From Streptomyces griseoviridis (GTDB lineage: Bacteria; Actinomycetota; Actinomycetes; Streptomycetales; Streptomycetaceae), in assembly GCA_014649155.1 (NCBI GenBank), contig BMSM01000003.1, forward strand, positions 372,001-436,000: a DNA stretch of 64,000 bases, given 5' to 3'. A model generated the notes under the pieces. It was not told the DNA's origin and ran no database searches. It worked only from the letters and a program-made list of their open reading frames with translations. Positions 1-9,550 of this stretch are shown here, piece by piece (the first letter of the stretch is position 1; each line of letters starts with the position of its first letter). The translations under genes were made by a program, and so were the position numbers.

Positions 1-302
1 AGCAGCGGCGCGTCGGAGACGCCGCGGCTCTCCTGCGCGGCCCAGAAGGCGCGGGCCTCGGCCAGCTCCCGCTCCCGTTCCTCGGCCAGCGCGGCGGCGA
101 CCGCGGCGCGTATCTCCTCGGTGTCGGCCGTGGTGCGGGCGGCGGGGACCCGGCCCCGCAGGGCCGCGGCGCGGCCCTCGGCCAGCTCGGTGTGCAGGGC
201 CGCGACCTGGCGGCGCAGCACCAGCACGCTGCGCAGGACGGCGACGCCCACGGCGCCGGTGGCTGCCGTGGTGAGCAGCAGGGCGATCGAAGTGGCGCTC
301 AC
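1..302 (-). CDS. Putative membrane-anchored protein, C-terminus outside window
   Basis: Unrecognised protein cut by the left window edge. Reading leftward from a GTG at 302 gives about 100 residues. A hydrophobic stretch at residues 5-22 (ALLLTTAATGAVGVAVL) is a membrane anchor or uncleaved signal. It is followed by an Arg-rich turn and an Ala/Glu/Arg-rich segment of coiled-coil character (EIRAAVAAALAEERERELAEARAFW). A GGGA ribosome-binding site sits 8 nt before the GTG, which decides the start. The gene reads away from the downstream thiolase promoter region. Function unknown. Confidence 0.6.
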   Translation of the reverse strand, partial: MSATSIALLLTTAATGAVGVAVLRSVLVLRRQVAALHTELAEGRAAALRGRVPAARTTADTEEIRAAVAAALAEERERELAEARAFWAAQESRGVSDAPL

Positions 303-498
303 TGACGTACTCCCGGTTCAAAGTCGACCCCCGACTTCCTACATCAGCTTGAAGGGCGGACTAACCCGCTGTCAGTGCGTAACGTCACGAAACGGACAGG
401 ACTTTGGGCCTCGAAGGGGCCGCTGGGGCTGGGCTGACCTGCGTAAATCAGGTGGCGAGGGAGATAGGTCACATCCTGGGGGAGATTGGGTCACGGAA

Positions 499-536
499 CG
501 GCCCGGGACCCTGGGGTTCTCCAGGGTCCCGGGCCG
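499..536 (-). terminator. Strong hairpin terminator after the thiolase gene
   Basis: A perfect 16-bp inverted repeat (499-514 with 521-536) encloses a 6-nt loop. It lies about 35 bp beyond the stop codon of the minus-strand thiolase. There is no U-tract, as is usual for Streptomyces terminators. The rest of 303-570 holds only the promoter side of the leftmost gene. Confidence 0.8.
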
Positions 537-570
537 CTGTCACCAGGGGTCCGCGGCGCGCTACCGAGGG

Positions 571-1791
571 TCAGCTGAGGCGCTCGATGACCATGGCCAT
601 GCCCTGGCCGCCGCCGACGCACATCGTCTCCAGGCCGAACTGCTTGTCGTGCCACTGGAGGGAGTTGATGAGGGTGCCGGTGATGCGGGCGCCGGTCATG
701 CCGAAGGGGTGGCCGACCGCGATGGCGCCGCCGTTGACGTTCAGCTTCTCCAGCGGGATGCCCAGCTCGCGGTAGGAGGGGATGACCTGCGCGGCGAACG
801 CCTCGTTGATCTCGACCAGGTCGATGTCGCCGATGGTCAGCCCGGCGCGGCCGAGAGCCTGCTTGCTGGCCTCGACCGGGCCGAGGCCCATGATCTCGGG
901 GGAGAGGCCGGAGACGCCGGTGGAGACGATCCGGGCCAGCGGGGTCAGGCCCAGCTCGCGGGCCTTGGTGTCGCTCATGATGACGAGGGCGGCGGCGCCG
1001 TCGTTGAGCGGGCAGCAGTTGCCCGCGGTGACCAGGCCGTCGGGGCGGAAGACCGGCTTGAGGCCCGCGACGCCCTCCATGGTCACGCCGGCCCGGGGAC
1101 CGTCGTCCTTGCCGACGACCGTGCCGTCGGGCAGCGTGACCGGGGTGATCTCCCGCTCCCAGAAGCCGTTCTTGATGGCTTCCTCGGCGAGGTTCTGCGA
1201 GCGGACGCCGAACTCGTCCATGTCCTGGCGGGTGACGCCCTTGACCCGGGCCAGGTTCTCCGCGGTCTGGCCCATCGCGATGTAGGGGTCGGGCAGCAGG
1301 CCGTCCTCGCGCGGGTCGTGCCAGGTGGTGCCCTCCTGCTGGGCGACCTCGGCGGTGCGGGCCTCGGCGTCGGCGAAGAGCGGGTTGTGCGTGTCCGGGA
1401 GGCTGTCGGAGTTGCCCTTGGCGAAGCGGGAGACCATCTCGACGCCGGCCGAGATGAAGACGTCGCCCTCGCCGGCCTTGATCGCGTGCAGAGCCATGCG
1501 GGAGGTCTGGAGCGAGGAGGAGCAGTACCGGGTGACCGTGCAGCCGGGCAGGTGGTCCATGCCCATCTGCACGGCGACGATCCGGCCGAGGTTGTTGCCC
1601 TGCTCGCCGCCGGGCAGCCCGCAGCCGAGCATCAGGTCGTCGATGTCCCGGGGGTCCAGTTCCGGGACCTTGGCGAGGGCGGTCTGGATGATGGTGGCGG
1701 CCAGGTCGTCGGGGCGCAGGTCCTTGAGCGAGCCCTTGAAGGCCCGGCCGATGGGGGAGCGGGCGGCTGAGACGATCACGGCTTCGGGCAT
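571..1791 (-). CDS. Acetyl-CoA C-acyltransferase (thiolase)
   Basis: A 406-residue thiolase catalysing the CoA-dependent cleavage or condensation of 3-ketoacyl-CoA in the cytoplasm, in fatty-acid degradation or acetoacetyl-CoA formation. All catalytic residues are visible: nucleophile Cys90 in YCSSSLQ, His361 in [12 protein letters not shown] and Cys391 in [10 protein letters not shown]. Length is normal for the family. An in-frame GTG lies 3 nt upstream, but the GGAG site is 6 nt from the ATG at 1791, which is preferred. The gene is monocistronic: its own terminator lies downstream and a long repeat-bearing spacer upstream. Degradative versus biosynthetic type cannot be decided from sequence alone. 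Confidence 0.93.
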   Translation of the reverse strand: MPEAVIVSAARSPIGRAFKGSLKDLRPDDLAATIIQTALAKVPELDPRDIDDLMLGCGLPGGEQGNNLGRIVAVQMGMDHLPGCTVTRYCSSSLQTSRMALHAIKAGEGDVFISAGVEMVSRFAKGNSDSLPDTHNPLFADAEARTAEVAQQEGTTWHDPREDGLLPDPYIAMGQTAENLARVKGVTRQDMDEFGVRSQNLAEEAIKNGFWEREITPVTLPDGTVVGKDDGPRAGVTMEGVAGLKPVFRPDGLVTAGNCCPLNDGAAALVIMSDTKARELGLTPLARIVSTGVSGLSPEIMGLGPVEASKQALGRAGLTIGDIDLVEINEAFAAQVIPSYRELGIPLEKLNVNGGAIAVGHPFGMTGARITGTLINSLQWHDKQFGLETMCVGGGQGMAMVIERLS

Positions 1792-1898
1792 CACGGCTCC
1801 ATGGGCGGTCGGCGTGCGGATCGGGCGGGACTGCTTGGGAAGTTACCCGTACGTAGGGCTGGGGTCACGGGGGTGGTGGTGTGACCCTGGCCGCAATT

Positions 1899-1914
1899 TA
1901 CTAAGCGCTTGCTT
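1899..1914 (-). promoter_or_regulatory. Palindromic AAGCGCTT operator-like site upstream of thiolase
   Basis: On the minus strand the sequence AAGCAAGCGCTTAGTA contains the perfect palindrome AAGCGCTT within an imperfect longer dyad, about 110 bp upstream of the thiolase start. TetR-type regulators of acyl-CoA genes often use dyads of this kind; the assignment is inference. A second inverted repeat, GGTCAC/GTGACC with a 12-nt spacer (1863-1886), lies between it and the gene. Confidence 0.35.
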
Positions 1915-2028
1915 TTTGAGGTAGGGGGTGGAGGCGAGGAGGCGCCGGGAGCGGCGGCGTGGGGCGGCACGGTGCGGACCGGGGTGGCACGCAACCTGGC
2001 GCGCACGGACGCGTCCTTCCCTTCCGGG

Positions 2029-2560
2029 CGTGTCCGGCGCCGGGGCGGTCCCGTCCTTCCATCCTGGGAGCACCGAGGGGGCCCCGCCCCCCCATCCTTG
2101 GGTACCCGGCACGGAAGCGGTCCCTCCCTCCATCTCGGGAGTACCCGGCACGGAAGCGGGTCCCGTCCGCCCATCCTGGGGGGTACCCGGCACGGATGCG
2201 GTCCCTCCCTCCATCCCGGGCGCACCCGGCACCGATGCGGTCCCGTCCCTCCACCCCCGGGAGTACCCGGCACCGATGCGGTCCCTCCCTCCATCGCGGG
2301 AGTACCCGGCACCGATGCGGTCCCGTCCCTGCACCATCGGGCGCACCCGGCACGGAAGCGGTCCCTCCCTCCATCTCGGGAGTGCCCGGCACCGATGCGG
2401 TCCCGTCCCTCCACCCCCGGGCGCACCCGGCACCGAAGCGGTCCCTCCCTCCATCGCGGGAGTGCCCGGCACCGATGCGGTCCCGTCCCTCCATCCCGGG
2501 AGTGCCCGGCACCGAAGCGGTCCCGTCCCCCCCCATCCAGGGCGTACCCGGCGGGCGGGC
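2029..2560. repeat. Intergenic minisatellite, about 13 units of 39-42 bp
   Basis: Tandem repeat whose units begin at 2104, 2143, 2185, 2224, 2265, 2304, 2345, 2384, 2425, 2464, 2504 and 2545, with one or two degenerate units before. Spacing alternates 39 and about 41 bp, so the true period is an 80-bp dimer (a CCCTCCCTCC unit and a CCCGTCCCTCC unit). Most unit junctions form a mini-hairpin of the type CCGGG-NNNN-CCCGG. Mixed 39/40/41-bp steps break every reading frame, so the array is non-coding. It lies between the SGNH gene (stop 2637) and the thiolase start (1791), both minus-strand. No gene is seen in 1792-2636. Confidence 0.92.
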
Positions 2561-2636
2561 CCGGCGCCGGAGCGACCCCGCCCCCCGGCCCGGCAGGTCG
2601 GGTCGGCCGAAGCGCGGGCCATGCCGGGCGGCCCGG

Positions 2637-3662
2637 TCAGGACGGCTGCGCCGATGTCTGCGGTTCCGTTTCCGACACCCGCCGGCGCCGGCGGCGCTTG
2701 AGCAGGGCCCAGGGGCCCCGCGGCCCCGCCGGCATCGCCGCCGCGACCTCCGTGCCCGCCTCGTCGGCGGCCTCGGCCGCCGCCCGCGCCACCGGCAGGA
2801 AGCCCTCCCGGCGGGAGGTGTCGGGACGCTCCTCGTCGGCCGGCCACAGGCCGAGCGCCGCGCAGACCGACGGGAGCACCGCCATCGCGGCGGTCGCGTA
2901 GCCGTCCGCGGACGGGTGGTAGTTGTCGGGGCCGAACATCTCGCGCGGGTTCCGCGCGAACTCCGGGCCCAGCAGATCGCCCAGCGACACCGTGCGCCCG
3001 CCCTGCTCGACCACCCCGATGGTCTGCGCCGCCGCCAGCTGCCGCGAGGTCCGCCGGGCCAGCCAGCGCAGCGGCTGCCGCACCGGCTCGATCGTGCCCA
3101 GGTCCGGACAGGTGCCCACGACCACCTCCGCGCCGGCCGTGCGCAGCCGCCGTACCGCCCCCGCCAGATGACGCACCGACCGGGTGGCCGGCATCCGGTG
3201 GGTCACGTCATTGGCGCCGATCATGATCACGCAGACGTCCGGCACCCGCACCGGATCGGCCAGCACCACCCCCACCTGCCGGTCCAGGTCGTCCGACCGC
3301 GCCCCCGGCACCGCGACCGACCGCAGCTCCACCGGGCGCTCGGCCACCGCCGCGAGCCCGGACGCCAGCAGCGCGCCCGGCGTCTGCCCGGCCCGGTGCA
3401 CGCCCTGCCCGGCCGCCGTGGAGTCGCCCAGCATCACCAGCCGCAGCGGCGGCCCGGCGGACGCGGGCAGCGCACCGCCGTACAGCCCCTCCGCGTTCGG
3501 CACCCGCACGGGCGTGCCGATGCCCACCCGGCGCCTGGCCAGCTGCACCTCCGCCAGCAGCAGACCGACCGTCGCCGCACCGGCCAGTCCGATGCCGCCG
3601 CCGCCGTATGCCGCGCCGGCCGCGATCCGCCGGGCCACCCTCGCCCTCGACATGCTCGTCAT
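2637..3662 (-). CDS. SGNH/GDSL-family hydrolase, membrane anchored
   Basis: A 341-residue serine esterase/lipase-type protein. N-terminal Arg-rich residues precede a membrane anchor or signal segment (about 17-38). The SGNH blocks follow in order: GDS with nucleophile Ser81 (VMLGDSTAAGQG), the GAND block (MIGANDVT), and the C-terminal DxxH dyad in DNYHPSADGY. The active site is probably extracytoplasmic; substrate unknown. The start is the ATG at 3662, because GAGGAGG lies 11 nt upstream. A longer reading frame extends past it but would run through the cbs promoter. The C-terminus is basic (LLKRRRRRR). The gene diverges from cbs. Confidence 0.85.
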   Translation of the reverse strand: MTSMSRARVARRIAAGAAYGGGGIGLAGAATVGLLLAEVQLARRRVGIGTPVRVPNAEGLYGGALPASAGPPLRLVMLGDSTAAGQGVHRAGQTPGALLASGLAAVAERPVELRSVAVPGARSDDLDRQVGVVLADPVRVPDVCVIMIGANDVTHRMPATRSVRHLAGAVRRLRTAGAEVVVGTCPDLGTIEPVRQPLRWLARRTSRQLAAAQTIGVVEQGGRTVSLGDLLGPEFARNPREMFGPDNYHPSADGYATAAMAVLPSVCAALGLWPADEERPDTSRREGFLPVARAAAEAADEAGTEVAAAMPAGPRGPWALLKRRRRRRVSETEPQTSAQPS

Positions 3663-3832
3663 GCGTCGCCGCCACCTCCTCACGAGCCGTACACCCACTG
3701 CTTGCCCCGTACGGACCGTCGCCCAATCTCCACCGTGAGTGAACAACCGTCCTGGGATCACCGGGCAACGGCAGGCCCTAGGCTGGCCGACGGAACCATC
3801 ACCCCACTTTTTTGCGGCATCCGGAGACAACG

Positions 3833-5221
<1,389 letters not shown>

Positions 5222-5489
5222 CGGAGAATCTCCGGTGAACGGCGGGTGACCGCGGCGAACTCCCGGTGGCTGCCGGGTTGTCGGACCTTTCCGAACTGGT
5301 ACGCGGGTGTCACGTTCGCGCAGCACACGCTTAACACGGGTCCGGCACATTAGGGGTGTCGGCAAGGGCGGGAGCGGCTCCCCGTCCGGGCCGGCGCCGA
5401 ACGGCGCCAAGGACCTCCGGAGCGGCTCCCGGACCTCCATGGACGCCAGGACGCGGAAGGCCCGGTCCCTGACCCGGCCCCGTGTCCCT

Positions 5490-5544
5490 CGCGGGGACCG
5501 CCGTCGTCCCGCCCCCCGGCAACGGGGGTGCGGCGGTCCCCGCG
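5490..5544. terminator. Nested bidirectional terminator between convergent genes
   Basis: An outer perfect 14-bp stem (5490-5503 with 5531-5544) encloses an inner CCCCCG/CGGGGG hairpin with a GCAA loop (5513-5528). It separates cbs (plus) from the minus-strand gene at 5595. Nothing else is evident in the 373-bp gap. Confidence 0.75.
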
Positions 5545-5594
5545 CATGACGTCCCCCGGCGCCCGCCGCCCCGTGACCGCTCTCCCCGCGTGGC

Positions 5595-6008
5595 CTACGG
5601 CGCTTCGCGGCGCCTGCGGAACAGCCCCGGTGCCGTACGGGCGGCCTGGACGACGTTCACCCCGGCGATGCCCGCCCAGGCGACCAGCAGTCCCGGCAGG
5701 CCCGCGACACCCCCGCCGATCGCGGACAGCGGGACGGCCAGCACCAGCGAGACGATGCCGAAGCCGAAGCGCTCGCCCCAGGGGTCCGTCGGCCCCGGGG
5801 AACGGGAGTCCCGGGCCGACACCATCTGATGCTCGGCCAACTGCCGGCGCACCCGGCGCTCGACCGCGCCGTCGATGCGCTGGTCGACCTTCTCCAGGAA
5901 GGACTCGATCAGCGCGGAGTCGTACTCCTCGCCCAGATCCCCGCGGGCCCGCAGGGTCGCGTCGAGTTCCCTCTTCAGCTCGGCGTCGCGCGCGTCGATT
6001 CCCGTCAT
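5595..6008 (-). CDS. Conserved-type small membrane protein, unknown function
   Basis: A 137-residue protein. The N-terminal 75 residues are charged and helical (AELKRELDATLRARGDLGEE, ESFLEKVDQRIDGAVERRVR), suggesting a coiled coil. They are followed by two closely spaced membrane helices (FGIVSLVLAVPLSAIGGGVAG and LLVAWAGIAGVNVVQAAR) and a basic tail. The ATG at 6008 is used; an in-frame GTG at 6017 is equally possible because neither has a convincing ribosome-binding site. It is transcribed alone, divergent from the RpiR regulator. No family function can be assigned. Confidence 0.75.
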   Translation of the reverse strand: MTGIDARDAELKRELDATLRARGDLGEEYDSALIESFLEKVDQRIDGAVERRVRRQLAEHQMVSARDSRSPGPTDPWGERFGFGIVSLVLAVPLSAIGGGVAGLPGLLVAWAGIAGVNVVQAARTAPGLFRRRREAP

Positions 6009-6060
6009 GCCGCTCACGCTACGGAGCGGCGGTGCCCGCCGCACTGGGGACAGCCCCCGT

Positions 6061-6099
6061 ATCCGGGGTGGGGCCGCCGGGCGGGTCCCCACCCCGGAT
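6061..6099. promoter_or_regulatory. Perfect 13-bp inverted repeat in divergent promoter region
   Basis: ATCCGGGGTGGGG (6061-6073) pairs exactly with CCCCACCCCGGAT (6087-6099) across a 13-nt loop. It lies between the two divergent starts at 6008 and 6240, where no transcript ends. An operator is therefore more likely than a terminator; the adjacent RpiR regulator is the obvious candidate ligand (inference). Confidence 0.45.
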
Positions 6100-6239
6100 G
6101 TATGGGCGTATGCAGGGAGGGGAGTGGCTGAATAGGATGGCTCCGTACGCCGTCCCCGCCCCGGCGTCCGTCCGGGGCGACGGCGGAAGCGGCGGGCCCG
6201 GTAGCCTCCCGGGACGGACCTCTGGAGGGGGAGCAGGTC

Positions 6240-7082
6240 ATGGGCGTGACGGACAGCCCGGCCACGCGGCTGCAGGCGCTGTTCGAGGGGCACCGGCTGA
6301 CGCCGACCCAGCGGCGCATCGCGCACAGCATGGTGCGCCGCGCCGCCGACGTGCCGTTCCTGTCCAGCGTCGAACTGGCCGAACTGGCCGGGGTCAGCCA
6401 GCCGTCCGTGACCCGCTTCGCCGTCGCCCTGGGCTTCGACGGCTACCCCGACCTCCGCCGGCACCTGCGCGAGGTCACGCCCGCCGAGCCGGTGCCGGAG
6501 CCCGGCACGGCCAACGAGTACCAGCAGGCCGTCGAGGCCGAGATCGAGAACCTGCGGCACCTCGCCGAGGTGCTGGCCGACCCGCGCCCCGTGCGCCGGG
6601 CGGGCCGCCTCCTCGCGGCGAGCCGCCCGCTGCCCGTGCTCGGCCTGCGGGCGGCGGCGGCCCAGGCGCAGGGGTTCGCCTACTTCGCCGCCAAGGTCCA
6701 CCCCGACGTCCGGCTGCTCGGCGAGGGCGGCACGATGCTGCACGACCGGATCGACGGCGCCGTACGGGCCGGGGCGAGCGCGCTGCTCTGCTTCGCGCTG
6801 CCCCGGCACCCCCGTGAGGTCGTCGACACCCTCGCCTACGCCAAGGAGGCCGGACTCACCGTCGTCACCGTCGCCGACTCCGCCTTCGCGCCCGTCGCCA
6901 AGGTGACCGACGTGCTGCTGCCCGCCGCCGTCGGCACCGGGCTCGCCTTCGACACCGCGTGCGCGCCGATGCTGCTGGGCCGGGTGCTGCTGGAGGCGAT
7001 GTGCGACGACCTGCCCGACGCGCAGGCGCGGCTGGAGGAATTCGACGCGCACGCGGCGGCGCGGGGGCTGTTCGTGGAGTGA
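6240..7082 (+). CDS. MurR/RpiR-family transcriptional regulator with SIS domain
   Basis: A 280-residue sugar-phosphate-responsive type regulator. The N-terminal RpiR helix-turn-helix occupies about residues 15-80 (LTPTQRRIAHSMV, FLSSVELAELAGVSQPSVTRF). The C-terminal SIS (sugar isomerase) domain occupies about 125-260 and would bind a phosphosugar effector. The ATG at 6240 is preceded by a very strong GGAGGGGGAG site. It stands alone, divergent from a small membrane protein gene and upstream of another membrane protein, so its regulon is not evident from context; autoregulation through the 6061-6099 palindrome is plausible. Confidence 0.88.
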   Translation: MGVTDSPATRLQALFEGHRLTPTQRRIAHSMVRRAADVPFLSSVELAELAGVSQPSVTRFAVALGFDGYPDLRRHLREVTPAEPVPEPGTANEYQQAVEAEIENLRHLAEVLADPRPVRRAGRLLAASRPLPVLGLRAAAAQAQGFAYFAAKVHPDVRLLGEGGTMLHDRIDGAVRAGASALLCFALPRHPREVVDTLAYAKEAGLTVVTVADSAFAPVAKVTDVLLPAAVGTGLAFDTACAPMLLGRVLLEAMCDDLPDAQARLEEFDAHAAARGLFVE

Positions 7083-7195
7083 GACCGGCGCCGGCCGGGC
7101 ACCGCCGGGCGCTCTCAGATTCGTCTCACCTTCCGCCGTTAACCTGCCGTCCTTGCACACCCCTCGACGCTGGGCAGATGTGACGGGAGGCAGCG

Positions 7196-7780
7196 ATGGC
7201 ACGTGGAGGACAAGGGCTGGCCCGGGTGGCCGTCGTCGTACGGGCGGGCGCGGCGCCCCTGTGGTGGCTGGGCGTGGTCGCGGCGGGCATCGGGGTCCTG
7301 GTGCCGGGACTGACCGGACGCCGGATCGGGGTCCTGGCCGGAGCGGCGCTCTTCGTCGTCGCCGCCTTCGTGGTGGCGTACGTCCGGCGCGGGAGGTACG
7401 TGGCGCTGGCCGGGGCGGCGGCCCGGGCCGGCAAGTACGACGTCCTCCAGGACCGGGCGGTGACCACGCGCAACTGGCGCCGCGGGCACCGCTGGTGGCT
7501 GCTGCTCGGCTTCCTCGCGGCGGTGGGCAGCGCGTTCGCCGTCCCGGCGGCGGGCGGGCTGCTGCTGGCCGGCTGCGGGGCCGGTCTCTGGCTGAAGGCG
7601 GCGTGGATCGGCCGCCGGGAACGCGCGGGGGAAGCGCTGCTGTGGGTCCGGGTGGACTGGCTCGGCCGGGGCGCGGGGCGGCCCGCCGGGAAGACGGTCA
7701 AGGGGTACCGGGGCACCGGTGTCGCGGCGGGGGACGCGGAACCGGGCGGGGCCCGGAGGAAGACGGCGGCGCTGGTGTGA
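7196..7780 (+). CDS. Four-helix integral membrane protein, unknown function
   Basis: A 194-residue protein with four predicted membrane segments arranged in two pairs: about residues 22-40 and 44-63, then 100-120 and 122-140. The two pairs are separated by a basic cytoplasmic loop (GKYDVLQDRAVTTRNWRRGHR). The C-terminus is hydrophilic and Gly/Lys-rich. GGGAGG lies 6 nt before the ATG at 7196. It may be a stand-alone gene, 113 bp after the RpiR regulator, and is followed by a repeat-type terminator. Family not recognised. Confidence 0.75.
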   Translation: MARGGQGLARVAVVVRAGAAPLWWLGVVAAGIGVLVPGLTGRRIGVLAGAALFVVAAFVVAYVRRGRYVALAGAAARAGKYDVLQDRAVTTRNWRRGHRWWLLLGFLAAVGSAFAVPAAGGLLLAGCGAGLWLKAAWIGRRERAGEALLWVRVDWLGRGAGRPAGKTVKGYRGTGVAAGDAEPGGARRKTAALV

Positions 7781-7888
7781 TCCCGGGGGTGGCGGGCCGG
7801 GCCTGAGGGCCGGGTGCGGGGCACGGGGTACGGGGGCGCGCGGGTCCGTGCATCGGGCGCGGGCGCGTGGGTCGGGCGCGGGCGCAGG

Positions 7889-7974
7889 GTGGCCGGTCGC
7901 GCATCCCCCGCGCCCCTGAGGCCGACCCGGGCAACGCCCCTCAGGAGCGCGGGGGAACCGCGCGACCAGCCACC
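7889..7974. repeat. Streptomyces-type intergenic palindromic repeat acting as terminator
   Basis: Long imperfect inverted repeat: the left arm (7889-7920, containing GGTCGCGCATCCCCCGCGCC) pairs with the right arm (7940-7974, containing GCGGGGGAACCGCGCGACC). I recognise this from memory as the 'GGTCGCGC-AGTTCCCCGCGCCCC' palindrome scattered through Streptomyces intergenic regions. Here it separates two convergent genes (7780 plus and 7994 minus). Confidence 0.7.
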
Positions 7975-7993
7975 GCACACCCGCATCACACGG

Positions 7994-9421
7994 CTACCGC
8001 CGGACCCATGACGCCCGCGTCAGCGACTCCGCGTGCGCCCCGCCCGCCTCCGCCACGATCTCCTCGACCGGCTGCGCCTCCCGCACCACTCGGAAGCGCA
8101 CACTCCCGGCCTCGTCCGCCAGGAACCCGTACACCCCCGGCCGCGCCAGCGAGTTGTACGCGTAGTGGTGGGCGAAGTAGTACGCCCCGGTGTCCAGCGC
8201 CGCCGCGTGGTCCCCCTGCTCCAGCCGGGGCAGCGCCCGCCCCGTCGCCAGCAGGTCCCCCGCGAAACACGCGGGCCCGGCCACGTCCTGCACCACCGGC
8301 GGCCCCTCCTTGGGGCGCCCCGCGCCGTCGTACGCGGCGATCCGCAGCGGCCACGACCGCGGCGCGTACACCGTCCGCGTCGCCACCTGCACCCCCGCGT
8401 GGGTCACCGCGACCGGCCGGCCCCCGGCGCTCTTGGTGTACTCGACCCGCGCCACCACCGTCCCGTGCTTCGCCAGCAGCGACCGCCCGAACTCGGTCAC
8501 CAGCCCGTACCGCCCGTCGAACAGCCCCGGCACCGCCTCCCGCAGCGCCCGCGCGTACTGCCCGTACGTCGGTGCCGTCACCTCCGAGGCGAAGTTCACC
8601 GGCAGGCCGCCGCCGATGTCGACGGTGTCGACCTGCCGCCGCCCGGCCCGTCCGTTCACCTCCTCGGCCAGCGCGTACACGGCCGCGACCCCCTCGGCCA
8701 TCCGGGCCGGCGGAATGCCCTGCGACCCGGTGTGCACGTGCAGCCGGGTCAGCCACGGCCGGTCCAGACACGCCCGGACCACCCACTCCCGGGCCCCCTC
8801 GTCCCTGAGCGCCACCCCGAACTTCGAGGTCGCCGTCGCGGTGGCGAGCGCCTCGATGGAGCCGCCGCCGACCTGCGGGTTCACCCGGATGCCCAGCGGG
8901 GAGGCGGTCCGTGCCGACCGCGTCAGGCCGTCGAGGCGCTCCAGTTCCTGCGGATTGTCGGCGTTGACGGCGATCCCCAGGGCCAGCGCCTCCCGCAGCT
9001 CCTCGGGCGTCTTGGCCGGAGAGTCCAGCACCGTCCGCTCCGCCGGCACCCCCGCCGCCCGCGCCAGCGCCAGTTCCCCCGGACTCGCCACCTCCGCGCC
9101 GATGCCCTCCTCCCACAGCAGCCGCACCACCGGCACCAGCGGTGACGCCTTCACCGCGAAGGCGTGCAGCACGGGTGTGCCGGGCGCGGTGACCGCCGCG
9201 AACGCCGCCCGCAGCGCCCGCGCGGACTCCCGGATGCCGGTGACGTCGAGCAGCCCCACGACGGGCGCGCCCGGCCCCGGCCCCAGCAGCCCCTGCGCCA
9301 CGGCGGCCCGCACGGCGGCGTCCCGCCGCGCCGCCCGCCGCCCGGCGACGGCGTCCGTGCCCTCGTCCGTGCCCTCGCCCCGGTCCGTCCCGTTCCCCGT
9401 CGTGCCGAAGTCCGCGCTCAT
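7994..9421 (-). CDS. Type III PLP decarboxylase, diaminopimelate decarboxylase-like
   Basis: A 475-residue alanine-racemase-fold decarboxylase related to LysA and ornithine/arginine decarboxylases. PLP Lys91 lies in HAFAVKAS, the phosphate-binding motif in DIGGGLPVNF and the barrel histidines in LHVHTGSQG. The C-terminal beta-domain carries GPACFAGDLLA and GAYYFAHHYAYNS, which replace the LysA consensus (C-E-S-G-D and YN-x-RPRP). Because these substrate-side motifs differ from LysA, the true substrate is uncertain; it is probably not the housekeeping LysA. A charged Gly/Thr/Asp-rich N-terminal extension of about 40 residues is present. It is divergent from hutU and shares its 130-bp control region. 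Confidence 0.8.
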   Translation of the reverse strand: MSADFGTTGNGTDRGEGTDEGTDAVAGRRAARRDAAVRAAVAQGLLGPGPGAPVVGLLDVTGIRESARALRAAFAAVTAPGTPVLHAFAVKASPLVPVVRLLWEEGIGAEVASPGELALARAAGVPAERTVLDSPAKTPEELREALALGIAVNADNPQELERLDGLTRSARTASPLGIRVNPQVGGGSIEALATATATSKFGVALRDEGAREWVVRACLDRPWLTRLHVHTGSQGIPPARMAEGVAAVYALAEEVNGRAGRRQVDTVDIGGGLPVNFASEVTAPTYGQYARALREAVPGLFDGRYGLVTEFGRSLLAKHGTVVARVEYTKSAGGRPVAVTHAGVQVATRTVYAPRSWPLRIAAYDGAGRPKEGPPVVQDVAGPACFAGDLLATGRALPRLEQGDHAAALDTGAYYFAHHYAYNSLARPGVYGFLADEAGSVRFRVVREAQPVEEIVAEAGGAHAESLTRASWVRR

Positions 9422-9468
9422 GCCGTCCAGCCAAACACCCGACGGCCGCCACGCGCGCCCCCCACGAC

Positions 9469-9519
9469 ATGTTGACTAGCTCTATTCATCTCGCAACTAT
9501 GTGAATAGGCATGCAACAT
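9469..9519. promoter_or_regulatory. Nested inverted repeats over the putative hutU promoter
   Basis: Inner arms CTATTCA (9482-9488) and TGAATAG (9502-9508) are flanked by outer arms ATGTTG (9469-9474) and CAACAT (9514-9519), nearly symmetrical about 9495. A possible promoter TTGACT (9472-9477) with AACTAT (9495-9500) 17 bp later lies inside the dyad. A dimeric repressor bound here would block RNA polymerase. It sits in the 130-bp region between hutU and the divergent decarboxylase gene and could control both. The regulator is not encoded next to it. Confidence 0.6.
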
Positions 9520-9550
9520 CGCGTCGGGAACCAGCCCTCAGGAGGCCGCC

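Noticed and set aside
2029..2560. CRISPR-like array
   Set aside because: Whole units repeat with no unique spacers, and no cas genes are nearby; the same applies to the arrays at 17702-17953 and 51686-52078.
1791..2901. Several long open frames on both strands with repeating Gly/Pro/Arg-rich peptides
   Set aside because: They are translations of the 39-41-bp tandem array; unit steps of 40-41 bp shift frame, no ribosome-binding sites exist, and codon bias is absent.
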